64,000 bases of DNA, taken from contig NZ_JACRSE010000003.1 of the NCBI RefSeq assembly GCF_014281055.1, positions 516,335 through 580,334 of the forward strand, read 5' to 3'. The notes below the pieces were generated by a model. That model searched no databases. It was not told the DNA's origin and saw only the letters and a program-made list of their open reading frames with translations. Shown here one piece after another: positions 46,269 to 56,400 of the stretch; the first letter of the stretch is position 1, and each line of letters begins with the position of its first letter. The position numbers and the translations under genes were made by a program. Source of the DNA: Fluviispira vulneris. GTDB lineage: Bacteria; Bdellovibrionota_B; Oligoflexia; Silvanigrellales; Silvanigrellaceae.

Positions 46269-47042
46269 TTATCTGGCTGTGTACCCACCATTGGCTAGGA
46301 TCGTTTGTCCTGTTATCCACCATCCATCTGTCACTAAAAATTTAATTAAGGGAACGATGTCCTCAATATCTGTCAGACCAGTCTTGCTAAATTTCGCAAG
46401 CGCAGGTGCGCTTTTATGATACTCAACAGCATCTTTTGTTTCTTGTCCATAAAAAAATGGAGTGTCCATTGGTCCTGGACCCACAGCAGTCACTGAAATT
46501 CCTCTTTGTCCAAATTCAAATGAAGCTGCTCGGGTAAAATGTTCAACTGGAGCTTTTGTCCCAGCATAACTTGAATAATAAGGCGTGTAAGCAGAGAGAA
46601 GAGATGTTACAATTGTACAGATTTTTCCATTGTCACTTAAATGTTTTCCTGCTTCTTTTAAGAAAAAATAAGCGGCTTTTCCGTTTATATCGGCCATGGA
46701 TTCGTATTCTTCTTCTGTGACTTCAACGATAGGTTTTTTTAAAACTTTACCCACAGTATTTATTGCTATATCTATCCGTCCAAATTTATTTTTGCCCTCT
46801 GCAAAAACTTTTGTGACTTCATTTGCCTTTGTAAAATCTCCTTGAATTTCAAATGCCTCTCCACCATTCTTTTTAATTTCTGCGACAGTTGCTTCAGCAT
46901 CTTTTTTGGAGATATGGCTATTGTAGTGAACAATTATTTTTGCCCCGTCTTTTGCAAAAGTTCTGCTTATTAATCCACCTAGATTTTTTGCGCCTCCACC
47001 TATTAAAACAACTTTTCCTATTAGATCATGTTTTGAAGTCAT
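46269..47042 (-). CDS. Short-chain dehydrogenase/reductase
   Basis: A 257-residue NAD(P)-dependent oxidoreductase from the ATG at 47042 (GGAGAC upstream); a longer frame to 47120 lacks support. Seen: VVLIGGGAKNLGGLISRTFA (nucleotide loop, GGGAKNLGG in place of TGxxxGIG), INTVGKV in place of NNAG, then catalytic Ser in TSLLSAYT and Tyr-x3-Lys in YSSYAGTKA, and the PGPMDTPFF loop. The family is of the FabG-like classical type. It is divergent from a LysR regulator gene 118 bp away, a classic arrangement for regulator and target. Substrate unknown. Confidence 0.88.
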   Translation of the reverse strand: MTSKHDLIGKVVLIGGGAKNLGGLISRTFAKDGAKIIVHYNSHISKKDAEATVAEIKKNGGEAFEIQGDFTKANEVTKVFAEGKNKFGRIDIAINTVGKVLKKPIVEVTEEEYESMADINGKAAYFFLKEAGKHLSDNGKICTIVTSLLSAYTPYYSSYAGTKAPVEHFTRAASFEFGQRGISVTAVGPGPMDTPFFYGQETKDAVEYHKSAPALAKFSKTGLTDIEDIVPLIKFLVTDGWWITGQTILANGGYTAR

Positions 47043-47160
47043 ATTGTCTCCTTTATCAGTCTTTAAGTTCAAAAAAATATATTTTGATTTAAAGCAAAGA
47101 TAAATAATGGTATTTTGCACAGACTGTTATTTCATTTTATAACAATGGTGGTTCAGTAAA

Positions 47161-48063
47161 ATGGATAATTTTATTAAAAATATAAATATTTTTATTGAAG
47201 TTGCAAAGTATAACAGTTTTACAAAAGCTGCTATGAATTTAAATATGCCAAAATCTTATGTTTCACTCGGGATCAAAAAATTAGAAGAACAGGTAGGTGC
47301 GAGATTATTTTTTCGCACGACAAGGCAAATACATTTAACCTATGAAGGTAAAGAATACTATGATCGTTGTTTAAGCTTATTATTTCAACTCAATGAAGTA
47401 GAAAATTTATTTAAAAAAGATAAGAACAAAATTAAAGGACACTTAAAAATTTCTATACCTAGTAGAATTGCAAGAGTTATTCTTATACCCAATTTACCTA
47501 AGTTTTTTTCGAATTTTCCTGAAATTAAACTATCATTATGCTCAACTGATTGTTATGTTAATCTCATACAGGATGGGTATGACTGTGTGGTGAGAGTGGG
47601 AGATCTCAAGGATTCTTCGTATATTAGTAAATCAATTGGTGAGCTTAAGATAATTAATTGCGCAAGTGTGGGTTATATCAATCAATTTGGCAAAGCTGAG
47701 AGTATTGCTGATTTATCTAAGCACTATATTATCAATTATGCCTCTTCAGATTCTCAGTCACCATCTTTTGAGTATTTTTTTAATGAAAAAACTTATCAAG
47801 TTAAGATGAAATCTTTATTAACCGTTAATAATGCAGAGTCTTATATCTCTGCAGCCGTTTCTGATCTAGGGATTATACAAATACCTGAATACGATGTACG
47901 TAACTTAATAGAAAAAAATATTCTCTATAAAATTCTAGAGAATTATCAAGCACAATCTATGCCAATAGCATTTCTTTATCCGCATAGAAAACATATTATA
48001 AAACCTTTAAATGTCTTTATGGAATGGTTTAAAGAATTGATTCATTCATTTTGCATTAATTGA
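47161..48063 (+). CDS. LysR-family transcriptional regulator
   Basis: A 300-residue regulator. The N-terminal winged helix-turn-helix (FIEVAKYNSFTKAAMNLNMP, SYVSLGIKKLEEQVG, LFFRTTRQIHLT) is typical of LTTR. The effector-binding domain covers residues about 90-295. It is of the CrgA/DmlR-like subgroup by the N-terminal FxxVxxxxSFTxAA pattern. The divergent SDR gene is its probable target; the 118-bp gap should hold the operator. The effector is unknown. Confidence 0.9.
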   Translation: MDNFIKNINIFIEVAKYNSFTKAAMNLNMPKSYVSLGIKKLEEQVGARLFFRTTRQIHLTYEGKEYYDRCLSLLFQLNEVENLFKKDKNKIKGHLKISIPSRIARVILIPNLPKFFSNFPEIKLSLCSTDCYVNLIQDGYDCVVRVGDLKDSSYISKSIGELKIINCASVGYINQFGKAESIADLSKHYIINYASSDSQSPSFEYFFNEKTYQVKMKSLLTVNNAESYISAAVSDLGIIQIPEYDVRNLIEKNILYKILENYQAQSMPIAFLYPHRKHIIKPLNVFMEWFKELIHSFCIN

Positions 48064-48130
48064 CAAAATATAAAATAAATATTATATAAAAATTATAATT
48101 TTTAAATCATTTTTTAGAGGAGTTTATTAA

Positions 48131-48929
48131 ATGAGTGAAATAGCAATTGGTCTAAAAACGGACCTCATGTTTTTTGATTTTAGCAAAAATAAAATTGAAA
48201 AAGACGATTACTTTGTTCTTAAAACTCCACATAATCCCGAATTTTTTTGGGGGAATTATTTGCTCTTTAAGAAACCACTCAACAAAGGTGATTTTGAAAA
48301 GTGGACAGATTCTTTTCAAAAAGAATTTGCGCATGTAAAAGATATTTATCATATGACTTTTAGCTGGGAAGAAAAAGGGAATGAAGTAGAAATTGAAAAA
48401 TTTAAAGATGCTGACTTTGACTATAACGAAAAGATCGTTTTAATGGCAAATAAAGAAGATATTCATTGCAAGTATCTGAATCCAGAGATTGTGTGTAAAC
48501 GAATTGTCACTGATGAAGATTGGGAGAATATCATAGAATTTCAAGAAAAAAACGAATGAAACCATATCCGAAAAAAAGTTTAAAACATATAACATAAAAA
48601 AAATGAAAGACTTTCGGAATTTTTCTGAAAAAGGCCTAGGTTACTGGTATGCAGCTTATTTGAATAACAAAATCGTTTCGGATTTGGGTTTGTATTGGAA
48701 CTCCGAAATTGCACGCTATCGTGATATTAAAACTCAAAAAGAATATAGAAAAAAAGGAATATCACAAACTTTAATTGCTTTTGCAGCCCATGACTCAAAG
48801 CAGAAGAGATTTGTAATTCAAACTGAAGAAAGTGGAATGGCTATACAAATGTATAAATCCATTGGTTTTGCCTATAAAGAAAAAATATTTGGCCTATGTC
48901 GTTATGAGAAATCAGTCTGGGATAATTAA
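48131..48929 (+). pseudogene. GNAT-family acetyltransferase gene split by a frameshift
   Basis: Two adjacent frames look like one GNAT protein. The first (48131-48559, 142 residues, GAGGAG upstream) ends IIEFQEKNE then TGA. The second frame is open across the break and reads on as ETISEKKFKTYNIKKMKDF..., then GLYWNSEIARYRDIKT and QKEYRKKGISQTLIAFAA, the acetyl-CoA-binding motif A, to 48929. The shift from frame 2 to frame 0 occurs at an A7 run near 48546-48552; one extra A explains it. Either a recent mutation, phase variation at the homopolymer, or a sequencing error. No acetyl acceptor can be named. Confidence 0.7.
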
Positions 48930-48931
48930 AA

Positions 48932-49312
48932 TTATTCCAACAATTCTATTTTATACCCATCAGGATCCGTTAAAAAAGCCATTTTTTGTTTGCCATTTGG
49001 TGTTTTTCCTGGTCCCCAACTCAATTGTAAATTAAAATCATTCAATCGATTTTTTATTACATCGATAGATTCGACTTGATAAGCTAAATGGCCATAACCC
49101 GTGCCAATTTCATATCTATTCACTCCCCAATTGTATGTGAGTTCGAGTTCAGCAGTGTTATTCTGATCACCTCTCGCTTTTAAAAATGCCAGAGTGAATT
49201 GGCCTTCTGGAAAATCACAACGGCGAATGAGTTCGAAATTTAGTATTTCACAATAAAATTGAATTGATTTTTCAAGATCGCCAACTCGTAGCATTGTGTG
49301 AAGATATTTCAT
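48932..49312 (-). CDS. gloA: Lactoylglutathione lyase (glyoxalase I)
   Basis: A 126-residue metalloenzyme that isomerises the methylglyoxal-glutathione hemithioacetal to S-lactoylglutathione. Seen: the start LHTMLRVGDLEKSIQFYC with the metal-binding His; AELELTYNWGVNRYEIGTGYGHLAY with Glu and His ligands; and FLTDPDGYKIELLE with the last Glu. Full-length for the bacterial (Ni2+-type) short form. The start has AAGGAA upstream. Convergent with the split GNAT gene and divergent from an aldehyde dehydrogenase, so aldehyde detoxification could be a shared theme. Confidence 0.95.
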   Translation of the reverse strand: MKYLHTMLRVGDLEKSIQFYCEILNFELIRRCDFPEGQFTLAFLKARGDQNNTAELELTYNWGVNRYEIGTGYGHLAYQVESIDVIKNRLNDFNLQLSWGPGKTPNGKQKMAFLTDPDGYKIELLE

Positions 49313-49479
49313 TATAAATTCCTTAACCGAATATTATTCGTGAAAAATTATTTCAAGAAATTAATTATTAAAATAATTACAAATTAAAAATAAAATGTCT
49401 TGAAAGTTAATTCTAATTCTGTAGTATATCCCTGTCAATCGGTACCTAAACTGTTTTCCTATTTAAAGAAAGGGATATT

Positions 49480-51000
49480 ATGTTAAATTCTGATCTTGAA
49501 AAATTAGGTTTTAAAAATCCGTTTCGCTTAAAATATGACAATTTTATTGGCGGAAAATGGGTTCCTCCTGTAAATGGAAAATACTTTGAAAATATTTCTC
49601 CAATTTATGGAAAAGTATTTTCGCATATTGCAAGATCTTCCGAAGAAGATATTGAATTAGCCCTCAATGCAGCACATGCTGCAAAAGAAAAATGGGGAAA
49701 ATACTCTCCACAAGATAGAGCAAATGCGCTTTTAAAAATTGCTGATAAAATGGAAGAGAATTTAAATCTATTGGCTCTTGCTGAAACAATTGATAATGGA
49801 AAACCTCTTAGAGAAAGCAGAGCTGCAGATATTCCATTGGCAATCGATCATTTCAGATATTTTGCAGGCTGTGTTCGCGCTCAAGAAGGAAGTTTAAGTG
49901 AACTTGATAACGAAACAGTCGCTTATCATTTTCATGAACCGCTTGGTGTTGTGGCACAAATTATTCCATGGAATTTTCCAATTTTAATGGCTGTATGGAA
50001 AATGGCTCCTGCCCTTGCAGCGGGGAACTGTGTCGTTTTAAAACCGGCTGAGCAGACTCCAGCTTCGGTTTTGGTTTTAATGGAATTGATTCAAGATATT
50101 CTTCCTCCAGGTGTGCTCAATATCGTCAATGGTTTTGGCTTAGAAGCTGGTAAACCTTTGGCATCCAGCTCAAGAGTGGCAAAAGTTGCATTTACTGGAG
50201 AAACATCCACTGGGCGTTTGATTATGCAATATGCTTCGCAAAATTTAATTCCAGTTACTTTAGAGCTCGGTGGTAAATCACCAAATATTTTCTTTAAAGA
50301 CGTTCTGGCAAAAGATGACTCTTACTTAAATAAAGCAGTTGAAGGCTTTGCCATGTTTGCCCTCAATCAAGGAGAAGTGTGTACGTGTCCTTCGAGAGCA
50401 TTGGTGCATGAATCCATTTATGAAGAATTTATGGAACGCGCTCTAAAAAGAATAAAAGCAATTAAGCAAGGAAATCCTTTGCATGAAGGAACCATGCTTG
50501 GCGCACAAGCTTCTAAAGAACAGATGGAAAAAATTCTATCATATATTGAAATTGGTCAACAAGAAGGTGCGAAATTGCTCACCGGTGGACGAAGAAATAT
50601 TATAGATGGAGATCTCTCTGAAGGTTATTATGTTGAGCCAACGGTATTTAAGGGAACAAACAATATGCGGGTTTTCCAAGAAGAAATTTTTGGCCCAGTT
50701 GTCTCTGTTGCAACCTTTAAAGATGATGAGGAAGCACTCCATTTAGCAAATGACACGCTTTATGGTTTAGGTGCTGGAATTTGGACGCGGGATATTGGTT
50801 TGGCTTATCGATTAGGTAGAGAAATAAAGGCAGGCCGCGTTTGGACAAATTGTTATCATTTGTATCCAGCGCATGCCGCTTTTGGCGGATACAAACAATC
50901 GGGTATAGGACGTGAAAATCATAAAATGATGTTGAATCATTATCAGCATACAAAGAATTTATTAGTCAGCTACAGTGACAAAGCGCTTGGTCTGTTTTGA
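49480..51000 (+). CDS. NAD(P)+-dependent aldehyde dehydrogenase (AldB/ExaC-like)
   Basis: A 506-residue canonical ALDH. Seen: [27 protein letters not shown] for cofactor, FTGETSTGR, the general base Glu in [13 protein letters not shown], and the catalytic Cys in [11 protein letters not shown], with EEIFGPVVS and [13 protein letters not shown]. The motif [11 protein letters not shown] and the C-terminus are those of acetaldehyde-type dehydrogenases AldB/ExaC. It oxidises aldehydes to acids with NAD(P)+. The start has AAAGGGA. No partner alcohol dehydrogenase is visible. Confidence 0.9.
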   Translation: MLNSDLEKLGFKNPFRLKYDNFIGGKWVPPVNGKYFENISPIYGKVFSHIARSSEEDIELALNAAHAAKEKWGKYSPQDRANALLKIADKMEENLNLLALAETIDNGKPLRESRAADIPLAIDHFRYFAGCVRAQEGSLSELDNETVAYHFHEPLGVVAQIIPWNFPILMAVWKMAPALAAGNCVVLKPAEQTPASVLVLMELIQDILPPGVLNIVNGFGLEAGKPLASSSRVAKVAFTGETSTGRLIMQYASQNLIPVTLELGGKSPNIFFKDVLAKDDSYLNKAVEGFAMFALNQGEVCTCPSRALVHESIYEEFMERALKRIKAIKQGNPLHEGTMLGAQASKEQMEKILSYIEIGQQEGAKLLTGGRRNIIDGDLSEGYYVEPTVFKGTNNMRVFQEEIFGPVVSVATFKDDEEALHLANDTLYGLGAGIWTRDIGLAYRLGREIKAGRVWTNCYHLYPAHAAFGGYKQSGIGRENHKMMLNHYQHTKNLLVSYSDKALGLF

Positions 51001-51069
51001 TTGCATACTATAATCCAATATTTTCTGCATCTAAAAAAACTATAAAGTTTTAAAGGTAAAATAATTTTT

Positions 51070-51540
51070 ATGTTAACTAAGAATTTAGTTGTGTTATTTG
51101 TGTATTTTTTATTTATTTTTTCTAAAATCAATGTATATGCTGAGCAAGCATATACTTATTGTGTTACTGAGGATGGTAATTGGGATTGGCTATATGACAA
51201 ATATCAATTAGAGTTCGACCAGTACACATCTTTAAGGGATCCAAAATACGATGAAATTAGAAGAAATATTGTAAATGGAGATTGGATATATTCGAGTGTA
51301 AATGGTTATTCTATTTATATATTATTAATTGAAGAAGAAAAAGCCAAAGAATTAGAAGAGAGATGTAAAAATCAAAAAAGCAAATATAATAAAAAATATA
51401 TATATGCTCAACCAATCTTTTATTATATCGGAATTTTTCCTTCAGGTTACGCTTATTTTGGAACGAAAAATAATAATAATAATAATATAATATCTAGAAA
51501 AGGTTATTTGTATGAAAGTATTGATTATGTACGCATGTAA
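51070..51540 (+). CDS. Small secreted protein, paralogue of the next gene
   Basis: A 156-residue protein with a signal peptide (LVVLFVYFLFIFSKINVYAEQ, cleavage after A) and a mature domain starting TYCVTEDGNWDWLYDKY. It shares with the following gene the order Y-C/I-C..., G(N/E)W-W-L, a second W-x(I/K) and a Y-x-QP near the end, with two or three Cys. No known family. Asn-rich near the C-terminus. The tandem arrangement suggests duplication. Confidence 0.65.
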   Translation: MLTKNLVVLFVYFLFIFSKINVYAEQAYTYCVTEDGNWDWLYDKYQLEFDQYTSLRDPKYDEIRRNIVNGDWIYSSVNGYSIYILLIEEEKAKELEERCKNQKSKYNKKYIYAQPIFYYIGIFPSGYAYFGTKNNNNNNIISRKGYLYESIDYVRM

Positions 51541-51825
51541 TACGAGTAGACAATATTCCGAAAGACTACCATTAAATTGAACAATAAACCGGATTACCTT
51601 TTATTACCTCTCCCTTGACATATGTTCAATACATTCCTTAAAGAAAGAGGCAAAATCCTTTTATGTGCCCTTTTTAGAACAAGGAATAATAGAAGTTAAT
51701 ATATATTCATATCAAATGCGAATCTAAAAAACTCATCTTCAGTTCTAATAGACTTGACAATTTATTCCAAAATTCATACGATTATTTCATATATATCATT
51801 TAAATTTAATAGGAGATTTATTTTT

Positions 51826-52236
51826 ATGTTTTTTGAAAAAATTAATTTTGTATTTTTATGCATTCTTTCTATGACTTTTATTTCGAGTAATTTATATGCA
51901 GACGAGACATATATTATTTGCTCAAATCCAAAAGGTGAATGGAATTGGCTTGAAAATGGAGATATAAAAGTCAATGGAACTTGGAAAAGAAAATATCAAT
52001 CATCTTCAATATATTTTAACTATTTTATTTTAGAATCAGGTGTCGAAACTTATGTAGTTTTGAAAAAAAAATGTATAGATGAATTTAATGGAGAATTTAT
52101 TTATCCACAACCTGTGATAAGTTTTTCAAATAAATGGGCTCCATTTGCTAAAAATGAAGATATTATACTTCCAGGTCTACTAACTTATGTTGATGATAAT
52201 TTTAGATTGCGGGTAAATCTTAAAAATAATCGATAA
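51826..52236 (+). CDS. Small secreted protein, paralogue of the previous gene
   Basis: A 136-residue protein from the ATG at 51826, where AGGAG precedes; the longer frame to 51754 is not supported. Signal peptide (MFFEKINFVFLCILSMTFISSNLYADE). The mature part has TYIICSNPKGEWNWL and FIYPQPVISF, matching the neighbour's GNWDWL and YAQPIFYY positions. Unknown function; probably periplasmic or secreted. Confidence 0.65.
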   Translation: MFFEKINFVFLCILSMTFISSNLYADETYIICSNPKGEWNWLENGDIKVNGTWKRKYQSSSIYFNYFILESGVETYVVLKKKCIDEFNGEFIYPQPVISFSNKWAPFAKNEDIILPGLLTYVDDNFRLRVNLKNNR

Positions 52237-52375
52237 ATATTGAATTTCAGGGAATTAGATGTTCTTTATCCAATATATTTAGACTTATGTATAAGAATTT
52301 TTTTCTGTATTTAAGACTGTCTTCTTGAAGTATTTAATTTTAAGATCAATAAACTAAAAAAAAGATTTTTTAATT

Positions 52376-53044
52376 TTAATTTTTCTTAGAAATTGGTTTT
52401 TCAAAATGTTGATAATCCTTTATAGATTTCCATAAACCTCCCCATTTCCAACCTTTTTTATTAAATGTTTTATATGTAAAATCATTTAACTTTATTATCC
52501 CTGGTGAAGTCAATGTGCGATCTATAAACTCTTTTCCATTTTTTGGTAAAACAAGATTTCCTTTTACATAGGGATTTATTTTGGGGTTTATGTCTATAGC
52601 TCTCCCATAGCTATGAACAGAAAAAATTCCTGGTTTTCCTGTTACAGATCGGCAATTAAAAGCGGAAGTATTATTTTCTGTCATAGATAAATCATCATCA
52701 CCTTTAAAATCATCCATTATCTGCATTTTTTCGATTGGAAATTTATTTTTAAATAGTTCTTCAAATATACTGACAACTTCGGTGGCTACTTCTTTATGAA
52801 CTATTAAATGTCCCTTATGAATATTATTGTCAAATCCATAAAAAGATAGACTTAAATATTTTAATTCTCCCAATGAAACAGGGCAACTGGGATTCCATGT
52901 GTATTTTTGCATATTTTTTTGAATTTCTTCAGGAATGTTATCAATTTTTGAATCAAAAATCAGTGTAGTTTGTGTTTGTGAATAAGCGCTATTGCAAAAA
53001 TTAGTTACAACTGAGCTGAATAATATTAAATTTAAAATCTTCAC
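52376..53044 (-). CDS. M15-family D-alanyl-D-alanine carboxypeptidase-like peptidase
   Basis: A 222-residue secreted zinc peptidase with a signal peptide (ILFSSVVTNFCNSAYSQ). The M15C core is clear: FSVHSYGRAIDINP supplies His and Asp ligands, KKGWKWGGLW and DYQHFE the catalytic Glu/His region. Such enzymes trim D-Ala from peptidoglycan peptides or cut cross-links. The start is GTG, with AAAGGA upstream. Standalone; the neighbours give no hint. It could act on the cell's own wall or on prey or competitor walls. Confidence 0.88.
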   Translation of the reverse strand: MKILNLILFSSVVTNFCNSAYSQTQTTLIFDSKIDNIPEEIQKNMQKYTWNPSCPVSLGELKYLSLSFYGFDNNIHKGHLIVHKEVATEVVSIFEELFKNKFPIEKMQIMDDFKGDDDLSMTENNTSAFNCRSVTGKPGIFSVHSYGRAIDINPKINPYVKGNLVLPKNGKEFIDRTLTSPGIIKLNDFTYKTFNKKGWKWGGLWKSIKDYQHFEKPISKKN

Positions 53045-53453
53045 AGGATTTTTTTTCCTTTACTAAGATGTAATATAAATAATCTTTATATGCACTGACT
53101 CACTTGTTATTTGTAATTTAAAACAAATAGAATGAGTGCAATATTCTTAGCATAATGATTATCTTGTGTAAAGTATTTGAATTTATATCTAAAATAGGTT
53201 ATTTTCAACTTCGTTTAGAGTCAAATTATTGCTTTAATATTTAAGTAATTGTATTATTGTAATCTATGTCATTGAATTATTTTGAGCTAAAATGATATAC
53301 GAATGAAAAATTATCTTGAGAATTAAATAAAAGTATTTACTAAAAGTGACGGGCAATTTTGGAAAAAAATACGATTGAAATGCCTTAAAAATGCCCCGAC
53401 TGCATTTGTGTCTTCAATTGAAGATGTCTCAAGAAAGCCTGATACTTAAATCA
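53045..53453. other. Intergenic stretch without an identified gene
   Basis: About 409 bp between the peptidase start and the ABC transporter 3' end. It should hold the peptidase promoter and the transporter terminator. I see no supported gene, repeat or fold. Confidence 0.4.
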
Positions 53454-56400
53454 TTAAATCTGAATCACTCTGTTTGCTGTATTCAATATTTCTCCTCTGT
53501 GCGCAATTATGATGACTGTTTTTATTCCTTTTAATTCTTCAATTTTTTTCATAATTATTTTTTCACTTTTATTATCGACATTTGCACTTGGTTCATCCAA
53601 TAAAAGAAGCTTTGCGGGTTTTAGCAGTGCGCGAGCAAAAGCAAATATTTGTTTTTGCCCTGAACTTAATTTTAATGCTTCATTTGCCATGTCGGTATCA
53701 ATTCCCTTTGGCAGTGCTTGGATGATCTTAAGAAGTTCTAGGTCTTCTAAGAGAGCATACAATGCATCATCTTTGTGGGCATTGTGTGGATCGAGATTAA
53801 AGCGAATACTCCCAGAAAAAAACTGTGGGTTTTGTAAAACAAGTGCAATTTGTGTGCGAATTTGCATAGGAGTGTAAGAGTTTAAACTTTTTCCAGCAAA
53901 AAATATTTTGCCAGACTTATGCTCATAAAACCTCAGGAGGAGTGACATGATAGAACTTTTACCCGATCCAGACTTTCCAACGATCCCAACTGTTTCACCT
54001 TGATTGATTGACACAGAAAAATCTTTTAGAATATATTCTTTTTGTTTGTCATATTGCATATAAACATTTTTGAATTCTATAAAATGTTTATTTGTTTCTT
54101 TAGATATTTCGATCGAATATTCGCTTTTATTTTTGTTGAATTCTAGCACTCTTTCAAGGGATATAAGACCTTGTTCGACTTCGGAAAAGGAATGGGAAAA
54201 GTTAAATGTCAGATGCATAACATCAATCATGATCCAGGTAGTCATTAGACTTAATATTGCGGCATTCAGACTGCCATTCATGACAAAATAAATTCCTGCC
54301 AGCGTCACTACTAGAGTCAAAAGCGCGTTATTTAAAAAACACATAAGACAGTGCCACATGTCGACGTCAAACTCTGTGATTTCCAATCTAAGTTCTTCTT
54401 CTAAGCACTTTTGAAACTTTGTTTGATACCAATTTTTCTTTTTAACAGTGCTTAAAATATTTTGACCTTGATAAAACTCTCGAATGATATTTATTGCAGA
54501 AGCTTTTGGCAGTGCTATTTTTCGGTTAAAATCTCTGTTTAAATTTACGTATTTTGTCAAAATTATTTTTTGCAAGAAAACGATTGGAAGTATGAGGAGT
54601 AGAAAAAGAGGTTTTATTATGAGGACTGTAAAAATAAAAAAGAAAATTTCGCAGAGAACCAGAAGAAATTTTTGGAAATCTTTTGGCAATTTAGCGTCTA
54701 GGACGGAGAGATCGACAGAAAAACAGTTTATAACTTTTCCTGTTGTCAAATGATCGATATATTTAAGCGGTGATAAAAGTAATTTATTGAGGCTTTTTAT
54801 ATGAAATTTTTCTGAAACCTGAATGCCTTTATAACCCCAAATTAAGGTTAGAAGAGCGATACAGATTGAGCTAAAAAGTCCAACTATAGCGTATATAGAT
54901 ATATTTAAAATATTTGATAGTTCGTTTACAAAAGTAAAATCTAGAATTTTTATACTCTTATATGTCCAAAAACTGAGCCATAGATTTTGCATTTTTGGCA
55001 GGAAAGTAGCCAATAAAAAAAGTGAAAAAATGCAAAAAAATAGCTTAAATTTAAGTTTTTTATTCTCATAAAAGAGTGTCTTTAAATATTTTAAATAAGA
55101 TTTAAGAGGGTTTTTTATAAATTCAATCTCAGGATTCATGTTTTGTTCTGAGTCTAGCAATTGTGGGTTATCTTCTTTCAGAATGATATTTTCATTCTCT
55201 TCCTCTGAAATTCTTTGAATAAAGTCGCGAAAATCAGTAGATGAATTTAAGAGTTCTGCATATGTTCCATCTGCAACAACGGAGCATTTTTCAAGGAGAA
55301 TAATGCGATCGAAAAAGTGCAAATAATCTAAATTATGCGTAGAGATAATAATGCTTTTATTTTTCCAAAACGTAAAAATAAGCTTATGGGATATTTTTTT
55401 TGCTGTTTCTTTATCTAAGGCCGACAGGGGATCGTCAAGCAAAATAATTTCAGAGTTTAACGCGGCTGTGCGAGCAAGAGCAATCCGTTGTTTTTGCCCT
55501 CCGGATAGATTGACGCCATTTTCTCCAATAAGTGTATTTTCACCTTCAGGCATTTTCTTTAAATCTTCATCAAGACAAGCAAGCTGGATATACTTTTCAG
55601 CACTTAAGTCTGAGCGATCGAGGAGAATATTTTCTTTAACGGAAGCATTCATTATCCATGCGGTCTGCGGCATAAAAGCCATTTTATTATCGGGAATATC
55701 TTTTTGCTCTTCACTATACAATTTTGCGATTGCCTCTAATAATAAACTTTTACCAGAGGCAATCTTTCCAATAACAGCAACACTTTCACCTTTTTTAAAG
55801 GATAATTTTATATTTGTTGATATAATATTTATTTCAAATGAAGAATTGTTTATTTTATGGTTGCCTTTAACTTCAGTTTCTTCTTGTGAGTTTTTTATAA
55901 GAGAAAAAAGGCGATTAAATGATGCTTTTGCGCCTGAATAGAGTTTAGTATACTCATAAACATCAAAAACAGCAGACTCAAGGGTTTTAAATAATCCTAT
56001 ACAAGTGAAAAGAATCGGAAGGGAAATATCATGGTCTAAATATATGTAGAGACTGAAAGTTAGAATGCATATGCCACTCTGAAGGATTGAGATAAACTTA
56101 TAAGTAAGGGCAAAATATTTAATATTTTTCTTTTGTAAATATATTTCTTTTCTTCTTATATTTTTTATTTTATTTTCATATATTTTCTCAAGCAAATAAG
56201 ATTTAATATTTCTTATTTGACTATAAAGAGAGCCTAATTCTTGTATGCGATTGTCTTTTTCTTCTTGAATATTTTCATCATTCAAAGACGTTTTTAATAT
56301 GAGTATATTTACCAAAGGGATAAATATGCAGAGCATAAAAATTGCAAGAAATGCTGTAACTCCTAAAAAATAGAAGAGTAGAATGAGCGAGCCAATAATA

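Noticed and set aside
52101..52109. Exact DnaA-box match TTATCCACA
   Set aside because: A single 9-mer inside a coding region with no cluster or AT-rich unwinding element; expected by chance in AT-rich DNA.
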